Assembly (NCBI GenBank): GCA_903932565.1
Contig: CAIZGQ010000797.1
Location: 1-7,326 of the forward strand
DNA length: 7,326 bases
Direction: 5' to 3'
From: an uncultured Hyphomicrobiales bacterium
GTDB taxonomy: Bacteria > Pseudomonadota > Alphaproteobacteria > Rhizobiales > Beijerinckiaceae
Shown here: piece after piece, positions 1 to 5,745 of the stretch
Numbering within the stretch: the first letter of the stretch is position 1
Layout of the letters: each line of letters begins with the position of its first letter
Program-made: the position numbers and the translations under genes
Notes under the pieces: generated by a model
Database searches by the model: none
Told to the model about the DNA's origin: nothing
What the model saw: the letters and a program-made list of their open reading frames with translations, nothing else

Positions 1-36
1 CGCTCTTGTTTTGAAGTGAGACAAGCGAAATGAACC

Positions 37-60
37 AATCGCTATGAGGCGATTTTTTTT
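37..60 (+). terminator. Rho-independent terminator of an upstream transcript outside the window
   Basis: AATCGC (37-42) and GCGATT (49-54) form a perfect 6-bp stem around a 6-nt loop, and the right arm runs into eight consecutive T (53-60). This is a textbook plus-strand intrinsic terminator. The gene it ends lies mostly or wholly left of the window. All three plus frames meet a stop before the hairpin (12-14, 17-19, 31-33), so I cannot tell which, if any, is the C-terminal end of that gene. On the minus strand the hairpin lies about 100 nt past the stop of the TadG-like gene but is followed by no T tract there, so it is a poor terminator for that gene. Confidence 0.8.
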
Positions 61-156
61 ATCGTTTCTGAAAAGTAGCATCGGCAAATCTACGCGGATT
101 GGCCAGCACACGCCCGGGCGATGACCAGACGGTACACATGCCCTCGGTGCGATGCC
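61..156. other. Short intergenic spacer, no gene seen
   Basis: This stretch lies between the plus-strand terminator and the stop codon of the minus-strand TadG-like gene. It contains a perfect 10-bp GC palindrome (CGCCCGGGCG, 111-120). No T-rich tract follows it on the minus strand, so it is not a convincing terminator. I see no ORF or RNA gene. Confidence 0.4.
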
Positions 157-1407
157 TCAGTTGGAAAGGCGGGAGCCGCCGGCCGTTGTGGTGGACCCTG
201 CGGCTGAAATGCTCTTGCTCGACGTTGCGAAGGACCAGTTGATCGTGTCAAGGATCAACTGATTAAAAACCATCGTGACCGATTCACTTGAAACGTTCGA
301 CATGGAATTGAACGTGATGTTGCGGCTGGGAAGATAGATCAACCCTGTCAAGGTATGCCCGGCAGAACCATTTATCGTGAACGATGATATGCCCAGGCCT
401 GTGGGCTCATACATCAGGATGTTGGCATAAGTCCCGGTGGTCGGTGCGGACATGTTGATCGCGACACCGGAGTTGACCTGAATATAGGACGAGTTGTCGG
501 CGAAATAAAATGTGACACCGGTGCCGTTGACCGTCCACCCGGAATTGAGATTCCAGTGCGCCCCTTTGAGCACATACAATCCAGCCGCGAGGTTCAGCGT
601 GCCGGACCCATTGAAATTGAAGTTCCCGCAATAAACACCGGGCGAGAGTGCATTTGTTCCAGAATAATTCTGGTTTGAGACGGTGCACGCGCCGCTGCTG
701 ACAACCGGCAGGTTTCCGGCAAAGGGATCCGTTGCAGTCGTGCAGGACTTCTTCAGGTTGGCTGGCGCGGATCCATTGACGGTGACAGAATTCGATGCGA
801 CGCAAAGACTCGCGACATTGATACCAGAGCCGTTGTTGATCATCGCCGCCGTCGTCGCAGTCGAGGCCACATCAATTTCGCATTGCGGTGCATTGATGGT
901 CACGCCAGAGTTTACAAGCAACGTTTGTGATGAACTTGGATCCTTGATCAGAATGCAGACTTTGTTGCCAGTCGATGCGCCAGCCGACGCCGCGGCTGTG
1001 GAACTCGCGATAATGGCCTGCGATGACACATTCGCAATTTTCATAAACGTCATCGGCAAGGAGAGCGCAGCCTGGCCCGTCAGGCTGCCATCGGCGTTGA
1101 CGACAAACGACGTCGTCGTCAGGTAAGCAGAATGTGTGCCCAACTCGGCCTTCAGCGTGTTCAGCCCCACGCTCGTCTGCGTGCCCGCCGTGGCAGACAC
1201 ACCGGCGAGGACAGCACCATCGAGCGCAGATTGCAGCTCAGCCTTTTCGGCAACGAGGCGGGAATAGTCGACGGCTCCGCCCAACACGAGCATGACCGGA
1301 AGCAACGAAACCGCAAAGACCACGGCGACAGTGCCACGAACGTCGGACACAAGTCTGCGTGCCTGACGAGGCGCTTTAAACGCTTTCAAGGTTTCAAGCA
1401 CAGACAT
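157..1407 (-). CDS. TadE/TadG-like pilus-assembly-type protein with Asn/Gly/Ser-rich repeat domain
   Basis: The product is 416 aa from the ATG at 1407. The frame is open back to a GTG at 1482, but those extra 25 residues cover the likely promoter and read like untranslated DNA. The ribosome site at the ATG is weak (GGGG, 7 nt away). A basic N-terminus (about residues 1-24) precedes one hydrophobic segment (about 26-46, TVAVVFAVSLLPVMLVLGGA). The motif VDYSRLVAEKAELQSALDGA follows, as in the Tad/TadG N-terminal domain of Flp pilus proteins. From about residue 150 to 400 the protein is built of short Asn/Ser/Gly-rich strands ('VNSGVTIN', 'FNFNGSGTLNL', 'VNSGVAINMS') with six cysteines (151, 176, 202, 222, 241, 260), suggesting a disulfide-bonded periplasmic beta-solenoid. 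Such proteins are commonly annotated as TadE/TadG family in Hyphomicrobiales, but their function is poorly known. No other tad/cpa gene is in view, so a role in pili is uncertain. Confidence 0.8.
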   Translation of the reverse strand: MSVLETLKAFKAPRQARRLVSDVRGTVAVVFAVSLLPVMLVLGGAVDYSRLVAEKAELQSALDGAVLAGVSATAGTQTSVGLNTLKAELGTHSAYLTTTSFVVNADGSLTGQAALSLPMTFMKIANVSSQAIIASSTAAASAGASTGNKVCILIKDPSSSQTLLVNSGVTINAPQCEIDVASTATTAAMINNGSGINVASLCVASNSVTVNGSAPANLKKSCTTATDPFAGNLPVVSSGACTVSNQNYSGTNALSPGVYCGNFNFNGSGTLNLAAGLYVLKGAHWNLNSGWTVNGTGVTFYFADNSSYIQVNSGVAINMSAPTTGTYANILMYEPTGLGISSFTINGSAGHTLTGLIYLPSRNITFNSMSNVSSESVTMVFNQLILDTINWSFATSSKSISAAGSTTTAGGSRLSN

Positions 1408-1700
1408 GCAACAGCCCCGACAGTCTTCTAAGGTCGTTACATGATATAAAATAGGTCTTAAGCTGGGCTTAAAAGAACACACGTGTTTTCGTGACGTTGT
1501 TTCATTTGCTCTTCAGCTTAGCCAGTCAGCTGCGACCTCATGGTCAGGGTTAAGCGACAACAATTTCTGTTGCGCGCGCGATCCGTCTGCCATTCAGCGA
1601 TCTAAATAAATTCTTGCTAGGAATTCGGCGGACTTCCTGTAAACCAGCTTTCACAAAGGTCCAATCAGAAGCTTGGCTATAGTTAGGACACATTCTCAGC
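1408..1700. other. Divergent intergenic region between tadG-like gene and MFS gene
   Basis: This is the 293-bp head-to-head region that must hold the promoters of both flanking genes. The part nearest the tadG-like gene is AT-rich (1441-1453; reads TATTTTATATC on the minus strand, a plausible -10 area). It is followed by two inverted repeats, described separately. Nearer the MFS gene, TATAGT (1678-1683) is a possible -10, but I see no good -35 at standard spacing. AATTCTTGCTAGGAATT (1609-1625) is an imperfect palindrome of the kind regulators bind. A minus-strand ORF running from the MFS gene into this region looks like an antisense shadow. Confidence 0.5.
1458..1490. promoter_or_regulatory. 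Two adjacent inverted repeats upstream of the tadG-like gene (candidate operators)
   Basis: TTAAGC-N3-GCTTAA (1458-1472) is a perfect 6-bp inverted repeat. Two bases later, GAACACACGTGTTTTC (1475-1490) is a 16-bp palindrome with one mismatched pair, centred on ACACGTGT. Both lie 50-85 nt upstream of the chosen tadG-like start. They sit next to the AT-rich candidate -10 area, where a repressor or activator site would be expected. No specific regulator is recognised. Confidence 0.3.
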
Positions 1701-3083
1701 ATGTTGATCAAAATCGGGGATGGGCTCGAGCAGCCACAGCGCGGCTGGGCCATGTTCGCCATTATACTCGGCATTCTGTTGTCGGGGCTGGATGCCGCCA
1801 TTGCCAACATCGCGCTACCCGCTCTGTCACGTGATTTCGCGGTCGATCCTGCTGCCACGGTGTGGGTGGTCAACGCGTACCAATTGGCGATGACAGTCTC
1901 CATCCTGCCCTTCTCGGCCCTTGGCGAAAGCCTTGGATACCGACGCGTTTATTGGCTTGGCCTTTTGGCGTTCACGATTTCCTCGTTGGCTTGCGTCATG
2001 GCACCATCTCTCCCGGTACTCGTGGCTGCGCGCGCCTTGCAAGGCGTCAGTGGTGCAGCGCTGGCTGGCGTCAGCCAGGCGCTCGTGCGGTGCATTTACC
2101 CCAAGCGGATGCTTGGCAGCGGCATGTCCTGGTACACGCTGGTGGTTGGCATCACCTACGGGCTTGGGCCGATTGTTGGGTCCGCCATTTTGTCTGTCGC
2201 CAATTGGCCCTGGCTGTTTGCCATCAACCTGCCGCTCGGCTTGTTCGCGCTTATTGCGGCCTGGAAATCATTGCCGGATGTTGCCACGCAGCCGCGCCGG
2301 TTTGACTGGAGTGGTGCGGCGCTGAACGCTGTGGTTATCATCGTGTTGATCATGGGGCTCGACACGGTCAGCGACCCTGGCAGCGCGTATCTCGCCGCTG
2401 CAGAAATTGGTGTGGCTCTGGTGCTTGGATTTTTCCTTGTTCGCCAACAGTCCAAGCGCGAGGCGGCTCTTTTGCCGATCGACCTGTTCCGAATTCCGAT
2501 CTTTGCCCTTTCCTGCCTCACATCCATTTGTTCTTACGCGGCTCAGACGATCGGCATTCTGGCGCTGCCCTTTTACCTGCTGAACGCGCTTGGTCGCAGC
2601 CAGTTGGAAGCGGGTCTGCTGATCGCGGCATGGCCGCTTTCGGTGGCGATGATTGCGCGCCTCTCGGGTAAGATGGCAGATCGGTTTTCCGCTGGCGTGC
2701 TGGCAGGGGCGGGACTCTTCGTCATGGCCATTGGACTTGCCACACTTGCGCTTATTCCCACGGACGCATCTGCTGCAAATCTGGTTTGGCGCATTGTTCT
2801 ATGCGGTTTTGGTTTTGGTTTTTTCCAAACACCCAACAATCGCGCCATCATGACCGCTGGCCCGGTCCAGCGCAGCGGCGCAGCAAATGGTGCCATGGCG
2901 AGCGCCCGCATGTTGGGACATACCACGGGCGCTGCCCTCACGGCCGTGGTCTTTGCACTCGCAGCGCCGCACGGCCCCATCACGGGCTTTGTCGTTGCAT
3001 CCCTCATCGCGTTGGTTGGTGCCTGCGTCAGTCTGTTGCGCCTGACGCAATCACCAAGGTCGATGACTCCTATGCCGGGATAG
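1701..3083 (+). CDS. MFS multidrug efflux transporter, DHA2 (EmrB/QacA-like) family
   Basis: The 460-aa length and dense hydrophobic segments fit a 14-helix DHA2 drug:proton antiporter of the inner membrane. Visible motifs are LDAAIANIALP (residues 30-40), matching the family's 'LD.tIVNVALP' in helix 1, and a motif A-like loop GESLGYRRVYW (75-85). A motif C-like stretch, YGLGPIVGS (153-161), lies in helix 5 and is typical of exporters. The C-terminal half has FGFFQTPNNRAIM (372-384) and ANGAMASARMLGHTTGAAL (395-413), both typical of this family. The start is the first ATG in frame. AGGA lies 12 nt upstream, somewhat far for a ribosome site. The substrate cannot be read from the sequence. No HlyD/EmrA-type adaptor is adjacent, so export may be only to the periplasm. 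The gene stands alone, diverging from the tadG-like gene and converging on the ABC gene. The subfamily is fairly sure; drug specificity is not. Confidence 0.93.
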   Translation: MLIKIGDGLEQPQRGWAMFAIILGILLSGLDAAIANIALPALSRDFAVDPAATVWVVNAYQLAMTVSILPFSALGESLGYRRVYWLGLLAFTISSLACVMAPSLPVLVAARALQGVSGAALAGVSQALVRCIYPKRMLGSGMSWYTLVVGITYGLGPIVGSAILSVANWPWLFAINLPLGLFALIAAWKSLPDVATQPRRFDWSGAALNAVVIIVLIMGLDTVSDPGSAYLAAAEIGVALVLGFFLVRQQSKREAALLPIDLFRIPIFALSCLTSICSYAAQTIGILALPFYLLNALGRSQLEAGLLIAAWPLSVAMIARLSGKMADRFSAGVLAGAGLFVMAIGLATLALIPTDASAANLVWRIVLCGFGFGFFQTPNNRAIMTAGPVQRSGAANGAMASARMLGHTTGAALTAVVFALAAPHGPITGFVVASLIALVGACVSLLRLTQSPRSMTPMPG

Positions 3084-3112
3084 ATTGCACAGCCTCCACC
3101 GGCCGCAAGTCT
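3084..3112. other. 29-bp convergent junction without visible terminator
   Basis: The stops of the MFS gene (TAG, 3081-3083) and the ABC gene (TAA read on the minus strand, 3113-3115) face each other with only 29 bp between them. I see no stem followed by a T tract in either direction. The two transcripts probably overlap at their 3' ends or are ended by Rho. Confidence 0.5.
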
Positions 3113-4921
3113 TTATTGTTTATCTGTCCCCGTGAAAAATGGATTGCTGAAAAACCATTTCTCCCAGCGGCTTTTTCCTTGAATGCCTTCTTCCATCACA
3201 GCTGGACCGCCGCTTTCGCGTTTGAGAACGAGTTCGCGTGAATGATAGCGTTCAAGGCCTGGCCTGTGGGCGACATGGATGACCATGGAACTCGCCAGCT
3301 TTTCGCCCATCATTTCCATCATCCGCTTTTGACTGAGCTCATCGAGCGCTGATGTCGCTTCATCCATGATGATGACATCGGGGCGATTGAGAAAAACGCG
3401 TGCGAAGGCCAGTCGTTGCTGCTCGCCACCTGAAAGAATACCCGCCCAATTGGCCTCTTCTTCCAATTGTGGCATGAGGTGCTCGAGCGCGCATTCCGTC
3501 ATGATGTTGGCAATGTCATCTTGTGTAATGGCTGTGCCATCTTCCGGATAGGTGAGAGCGGCATGCAGACTTCCCAACGGGATATAGGGTCGCTGCGGCA
3601 TGAATGCAAAGCGCGCATTCACTGGGCGCTGAATATGTCCCGTACCCCAAGGCCAAAGACCGGCGATGGCGCGGATCAAGGTGCTTTTGCCACTTCCTGA
3701 ATCACCTTTGACGAGGACTTTCTCCCCTGCCTCAATGCGGACCGTGGATTCACCCAACATGATTTTCCCATCGTGCTGGGAAATCGCGAGCGCGATCAGA
3801 TACAGCGCCTCGTCCGGGCTATCCTCGAGCGAAATCGCATTGCCGCCTGTGGCCGAGACGAGTTTATCAAGCTCAGAAAATGCGAGATCGAGAGCTGCGA
3901 CACGCCGTGCTGAGGCCGACCAGTTTGCCAGAAACAACGCATTGTCCGCGAGCCAGTTCATGGCAGTCTGAACTTGTGCGAACGCAGCCGCAGCCTGCAT
4001 CAAATCGCCAAGGCTCATCTCGCCAGCAAGATATTTTGGCGCTCCCAGCAGCAAGGGGACGGCGGCCGCCAATACGTTATTGCCGCTCGATAGAAACATC
4101 ATTCTCGTTTGCTTGCTGATGACGGCAAGCCAACGCTGAGCCAAATCCGCGAAGGAATTTGTCAGCATGCGCCGCTCGTCTTCATCACCACCAATCAGAG
4201 CAATCGCTTCTGCATTTTCACGTGTACGCGTCAAGGAATATCGAAAATTTCCTTCGCCTTCTGACTTCGCTTCCACTTTTGCAACCAGCGGTCGCCCCAA
4301 CTTGTACATGCAAAACGACGTGAATGACGTATATAGGATGACGGCAATGACGAGGTAGCCAGGGATAACCAAACCACCAAATGAAATTGAGCCGCCGACA
4401 AACCAGAGAACAACAATAAACGACACCGATAATAAAACAGTGTTGATGATTCCACCCGATAGATCGACAAGAAGTTCGACTGAGACGCGGCCATCTTCGG
4501 CCATGCGTGCCTCGGGATTATCCACCGACGGCAAAATGCTGAGCTGATAAAAGCGACGGTTTTCCAGCCATTTGCTGATCAAGGTTTCTGTCAACCACTG
4601 ACGCCAGCGCAGTTGCAAGCGCATGCGCGACTGGATGAGCGCAACGGCGGCTAGAGCTGTGCCAAGCGCAAGCATGGAAACAAGCGCGATGCTCCAATAG
4701 ATGGCATGGAGATCCTTGCGCTCGAGCGCGTCAAAGAAATATTTGGACCATCGATTCACCCCGATTGCCAGCAACATGCTGAGCAGGAGGCAAAGTAAAA
4801 AGCTGCCCGATAAAAGGGTTGCTATCCGCTTCGTCGGCCCGGACCAAAACCCAGCCGCCAGTTTGACAAAACGTCGGATCAGGGCTGGCGCATTCACGGC
4901 GACGCCCAAGGTCTCATCCAA
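3113..4921 (-). CDS. SbmA/BacA/YddA-type ABC transporter, fused permease and ATPase
   Basis: The product is about 602 aa, with an N-terminal permease (hydrophobic segments near 34-55, 76-97, 158-177, 185-206 and 281-298) and a C-terminal ATPase. It belongs to the ABC_membrane_2 group (bacterial YddA, Rv1819c; SbmA/BacA share the permease fold). The cytoplasmic-loop signature EGEGNFRYSLTRTRENAEA (about 221-239) shows this. All ATPase motifs look intact: Walker A GDSGSGKST (406-414), Q-loop MPQRPYIP (Q443), signature LSGGEQQ (496-502), Walker B VIIMDE with catalytic Glu521, D-loop SALD and H-loop His552. Half-transporters of this type work as inner-membrane homodimers and have been linked to peptide, antibiotic or cobalamin transport; the substrate here is unknown. 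The frame is open to a TTG at 4990, just after an in-frame TGA. I prefer the TTG at 4921 because AGGAAAAGGA ends 8 nt before it and the added N-terminus looks non-coding. A GTG at 4897 is also possible. Confidence 0.92.
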   Translation of the reverse strand: MDETLGVAVNAPALIRRFVKLAAGFWSGPTKRIATLLSGSFLLCLLLSMLLAIGVNRWSKYFFDALERKDLHAIYWSIALVSMLALGTALAAVALIQSRMRLQLRWRQWLTETLISKWLENRRFYQLSILPSVDNPEARMAEDGRVSVELLVDLSGGIINTVLLSVSFIVVLWFVGGSISFGGLVIPGYLVIAVILYTSFTSFCMYKLGRPLVAKVEAKSEGEGNFRYSLTRTRENAEAIALIGGDEDERRMLTNSFADLAQRWLAVISKQTRMMFLSSGNNVLAAAVPLLLGAPKYLAGEMSLGDLMQAAAAFAQVQTAMNWLADNALFLANWSASARRVAALDLAFSELDKLVSATGGNAISLEDSPDEALYLIALAISQHDGKIMLGESTVRIEAGEKVLVKGDSGSGKSTLIRAIAGLWPWGTGHIQRPVNARFAFMPQRPYIPLGSLHAALTYPEDGTAITQDDIANIMTECALEHLMPQLEEEANWAGILSGGEQQRLAFARVFLNRPDVIIMDEATSALDELSQKRMMEMMGEKLASSMVIHVAHRPGLERYHSRELVLKRESGGPAVMEEGIQGKSRWEKWFFSNPFFTGTDKQ

Positions 4922-4942
4922 ACGAAAATTCCTTTTCCTGTG
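4921..4942 (-). promoter_or_regulatory. Ribosome binding site deciding the start of the ABC transporter gene
   Basis: Read on the minus strand, AGGAAAAGGA is followed after 8 nt by TTG at 4921-4919, in frame with the ABC transporter. No ATG occurs in frame until well inside the first membrane segment, so a non-ATG start is required. An ATG a few bases later lies in another frame and meets a stop within a few codons. Confidence 0.5.
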
Positions 4943-5030
4943 GCTACGAAAAACACCTGCAACTGCCACGCCAGATGATCGCCGTCGCAACTGTCAGATG
5001 TTTCTCAAAATGACACCAAACGCACAACAA

Positions 5031-5058
5031 ATCCCGCAGCGTTTAACCGCTGCGGGAT
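5031..5058 (-). terminator. Perfect 11-bp hairpin terminating the csbD-like gene
   Basis: ATCCCGCAGCG (5031-5041) and CGCTGCGGGAT (5048-5058) pair perfectly across a 6-nt loop. On the minus strand the hairpin comes 33 nt after the csbD-like stop and is followed by TTGTTGTG, a moderate U-rich tail. It separates the small stress gene from the ABC gene on the same strand, so the ABC gene probably has its own promoter or relies on read-through. On the plus strand GTAGGTTTTA follows, but no plus gene precedes it. Confidence 0.75.
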
Positions 5059-5091
5059 GTAGGTTTTAACGCACGACATCAGCGCGAGGCG

Positions 5092-5304
5092 TTAGGTTTT
5101 ATCGACCGCCGCCTTGATAGAATTTTTGGCGTCAGCGGCCATGTCTTTGGCCTTACCAATGGCCTCTTGGGCTTTACCCTCAACCTTTGTCGCCGCACCC
5201 TTTGCTTCAAGCTTCGGGTTGCCAACGACGTGCCCAACGCCCTGTTCGACTGAACCCGCTGCCACTTTGGCTGCGCCTTTGATCTTATCGCTGGTTCCAC
5301 TCAT
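5092..5304 (-). CDS. CsbD-like small stress-response protein
   Basis: This 70-aa hydrophilic, Ala/Lys-rich protein begins MSGTSDKIKGAAKVAAGSV and contains the CsbD-family pattern of 'DKIKGAAK...G...GNP.LEAKG', then 'KVEGKAQEAIGKAKD' near residues 40-54. The family is widespread as small, helical or disordered proteins induced in general stress (named after a sigma-B-controlled Bacillus subtilis gene). Its molecular function is not known. The start is well supported by AAGGA 7 nt before the ATG at 5304. A Lys/Ala-rich tail (AADAKNSIKAAVDKT) ends the protein at the usual family length. It is transcribed as its own unit ending at the 5031-5058 hairpin. No alphaproteobacterial EcfG-type promoter (GGAAC and GTT boxes at proper spacing) was found upstream, so stress control is assumed from the family, not seen. 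Confidence 0.92.
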   Translation of the reverse strand: MSGTSDKIKGAAKVAAGSVEQGVGHVVGNPKLEAKGAATKVEGKAQEAIGKAKDMAADAKNSIKAAVDKT

Positions 5305-5372
5305 TGGGTGTTCCTTTCAAGCCGATGGAACCCTAGGGATACAGACCAGCCCTCCCACCACGATAGAATCGG

Positions 5373-5402
5373 AAAATACCCAATTCATTTGGGCGGCTTC
5401 AA
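5373..5402 (-). promoter_or_regulatory. Possible housekeeping-type promoter for the csbD-like gene
   Basis: On the minus strand TTGAAG (5402-5397) and TATTTT (5378-5373) are separated by 18 bp. This would give a leader of roughly 60 nt before the csbD-like ATG. The match is only moderate, and alphaproteobacterial -10 boxes are poorly conserved, so this is a suggestion. Confidence 0.22.
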
Positions 5403-5504
5403 AGTTTAAGAAGCGGCGGAACTGCGCAGCCTTCGAGTGGTTTGCGACATGTGCGGGAACCGGCCGTTGTTAAAATGTGGAATAAACAGGCCGAAATGAT
5501 GTTG

Positions 5505-5551
5505 CCGCAAGGTTCGCGACAGCCTCGATCGCACACACCGCAAGGCCCGCG
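5505..5551. repeat. 14-nt imperfect direct repeat spaced 33 bp
   Basis: CCGCAAGGTTCGCG (5505-5518) recurs as CCGCAAGGCCCGCG (5538-5551), 12 of 14 identical, offset by 33 bp, close to three helical turns. It lies 170-220 nt upstream of the outer-membrane protein start, where a dimeric regulator could bind the same DNA face twice. No regulator is recognised. Confidence 0.35.
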
Positions 5552-5633
5552 CAATCCACGCCTCGTCTCACCTTAAAAATTTCGACCTTATTGCAGCAAA
5601 ATCATAGATTTACGCCCAAAATTGGCGCCGGCA

Positions 5634-5666
5634 TGACCTTGTCGAGATTCCCGATTACGAAGGTCA
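5634..5666 (+). promoter_or_regulatory. Inverted repeat TGACCTT-N19-AAGGTCA in the outer-membrane protein leader
   Basis: TGACCTT (5634-5640) and AAGGTCA (5660-5666) are perfect 7-bp complements around 19 nt. The right arm abuts AAGGTGG (5667-5673), the likely ribosome site of the short upstream ORF. If transcribed, the hairpin could affect that site; if not transcribed, it could be a protein-binding site. A further GACCTT lies at 5584-5589. Confidence 0.35.
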
Positions 5667-5676
5667 AAGGTGGATC

Positions 5677-5745
5677 ATGACGATTCTTGCCTGCGTATCG
5701 CGACGTAATGTGGGGTGCCGACGATGTTTAAACGCTCAATTCTAG
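5677..5745 (+). CDS. Possible 22-codon leader ORF overlapping the start of the outer-membrane protein gene
   Basis: AAGGTGG sits 3 nt before an ATG at 5677, opening a 22-codon frame (begins MTILACVSRR, contains three Cys and several Arg) that ends TAG at 5743-5745. It overlaps the first 22 nt of the outer-membrane protein gene in another frame. Its ribosome site looks stronger than that of the main gene (GTGGGG, 8 nt before the ATG at 5724), though the 3-nt spacing is short. It might act as a leader that couples or limits translation of the barrel gene. The ORF is short enough to be chance, and no similar leader peptide is known to me. Confidence 0.22.
   Translation: MTILACVSRRNVGCRRCLNAQF

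Larger units (their letters stand above)
5305..5723. other. 419-bp divergent intergenic region between csbD-like and outer-membrane protein genes
   Basis: This region lies between the starts of two divergent genes. It contains the possible csbD-like promoter, a 14-nt imperfect direct repeat (5505-5518 and 5538-5551), an inverted repeat (5634-5666) and a short upstream ORF (5677-5745), each listed separately. For the outer-membrane protein gene, TTCGAC (5581-5586) and TAGATT (5605-5610) with an 18-bp spacer is a weak promoter candidate. The plus frame antisense to the csbD-like gene stays open to 5473 but shows no credible protein. No tRNA or known riboswitch is recognised. Confidence 0.5.

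Noticed and set aside
111..120. Perfect 10-bp palindrome CGCCCGGGCG
   Set aside because: Expected by chance in GC-rich DNA, too short and with no T tract, so not a terminator or clear operator.
683..1126. 147-aa plus-strand ORF opposite the tadG-like gene
   Set aside because: Mirror of a repetitive coding sequence with no domain; the minus frame has the Tad anchor and regular strand repeats.
1571..1580. Alternating TGCGCGCGCG run (possible Z-DNA or slippage site)
   Set aside because: Only ten bases and isolated; nothing around it suggests function.
1550..1903. 117-aa minus-strand ORF across the 5' end of the MFS gene and its upstream region
   Set aside because: Largely antisense to the well-supported transporter; composition gives no recognisable domain and no convincing ribosome site was noted.
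5114..5473. 119-aa plus-strand ORF antisense to the csbD-like gene and extending into the gap
   Set aside because: It is the reverse frame of an Ala/Lys-rich gene; its Ala/Ser/Pro-rich product has no family character and the start lies inside the csbD-like gene.
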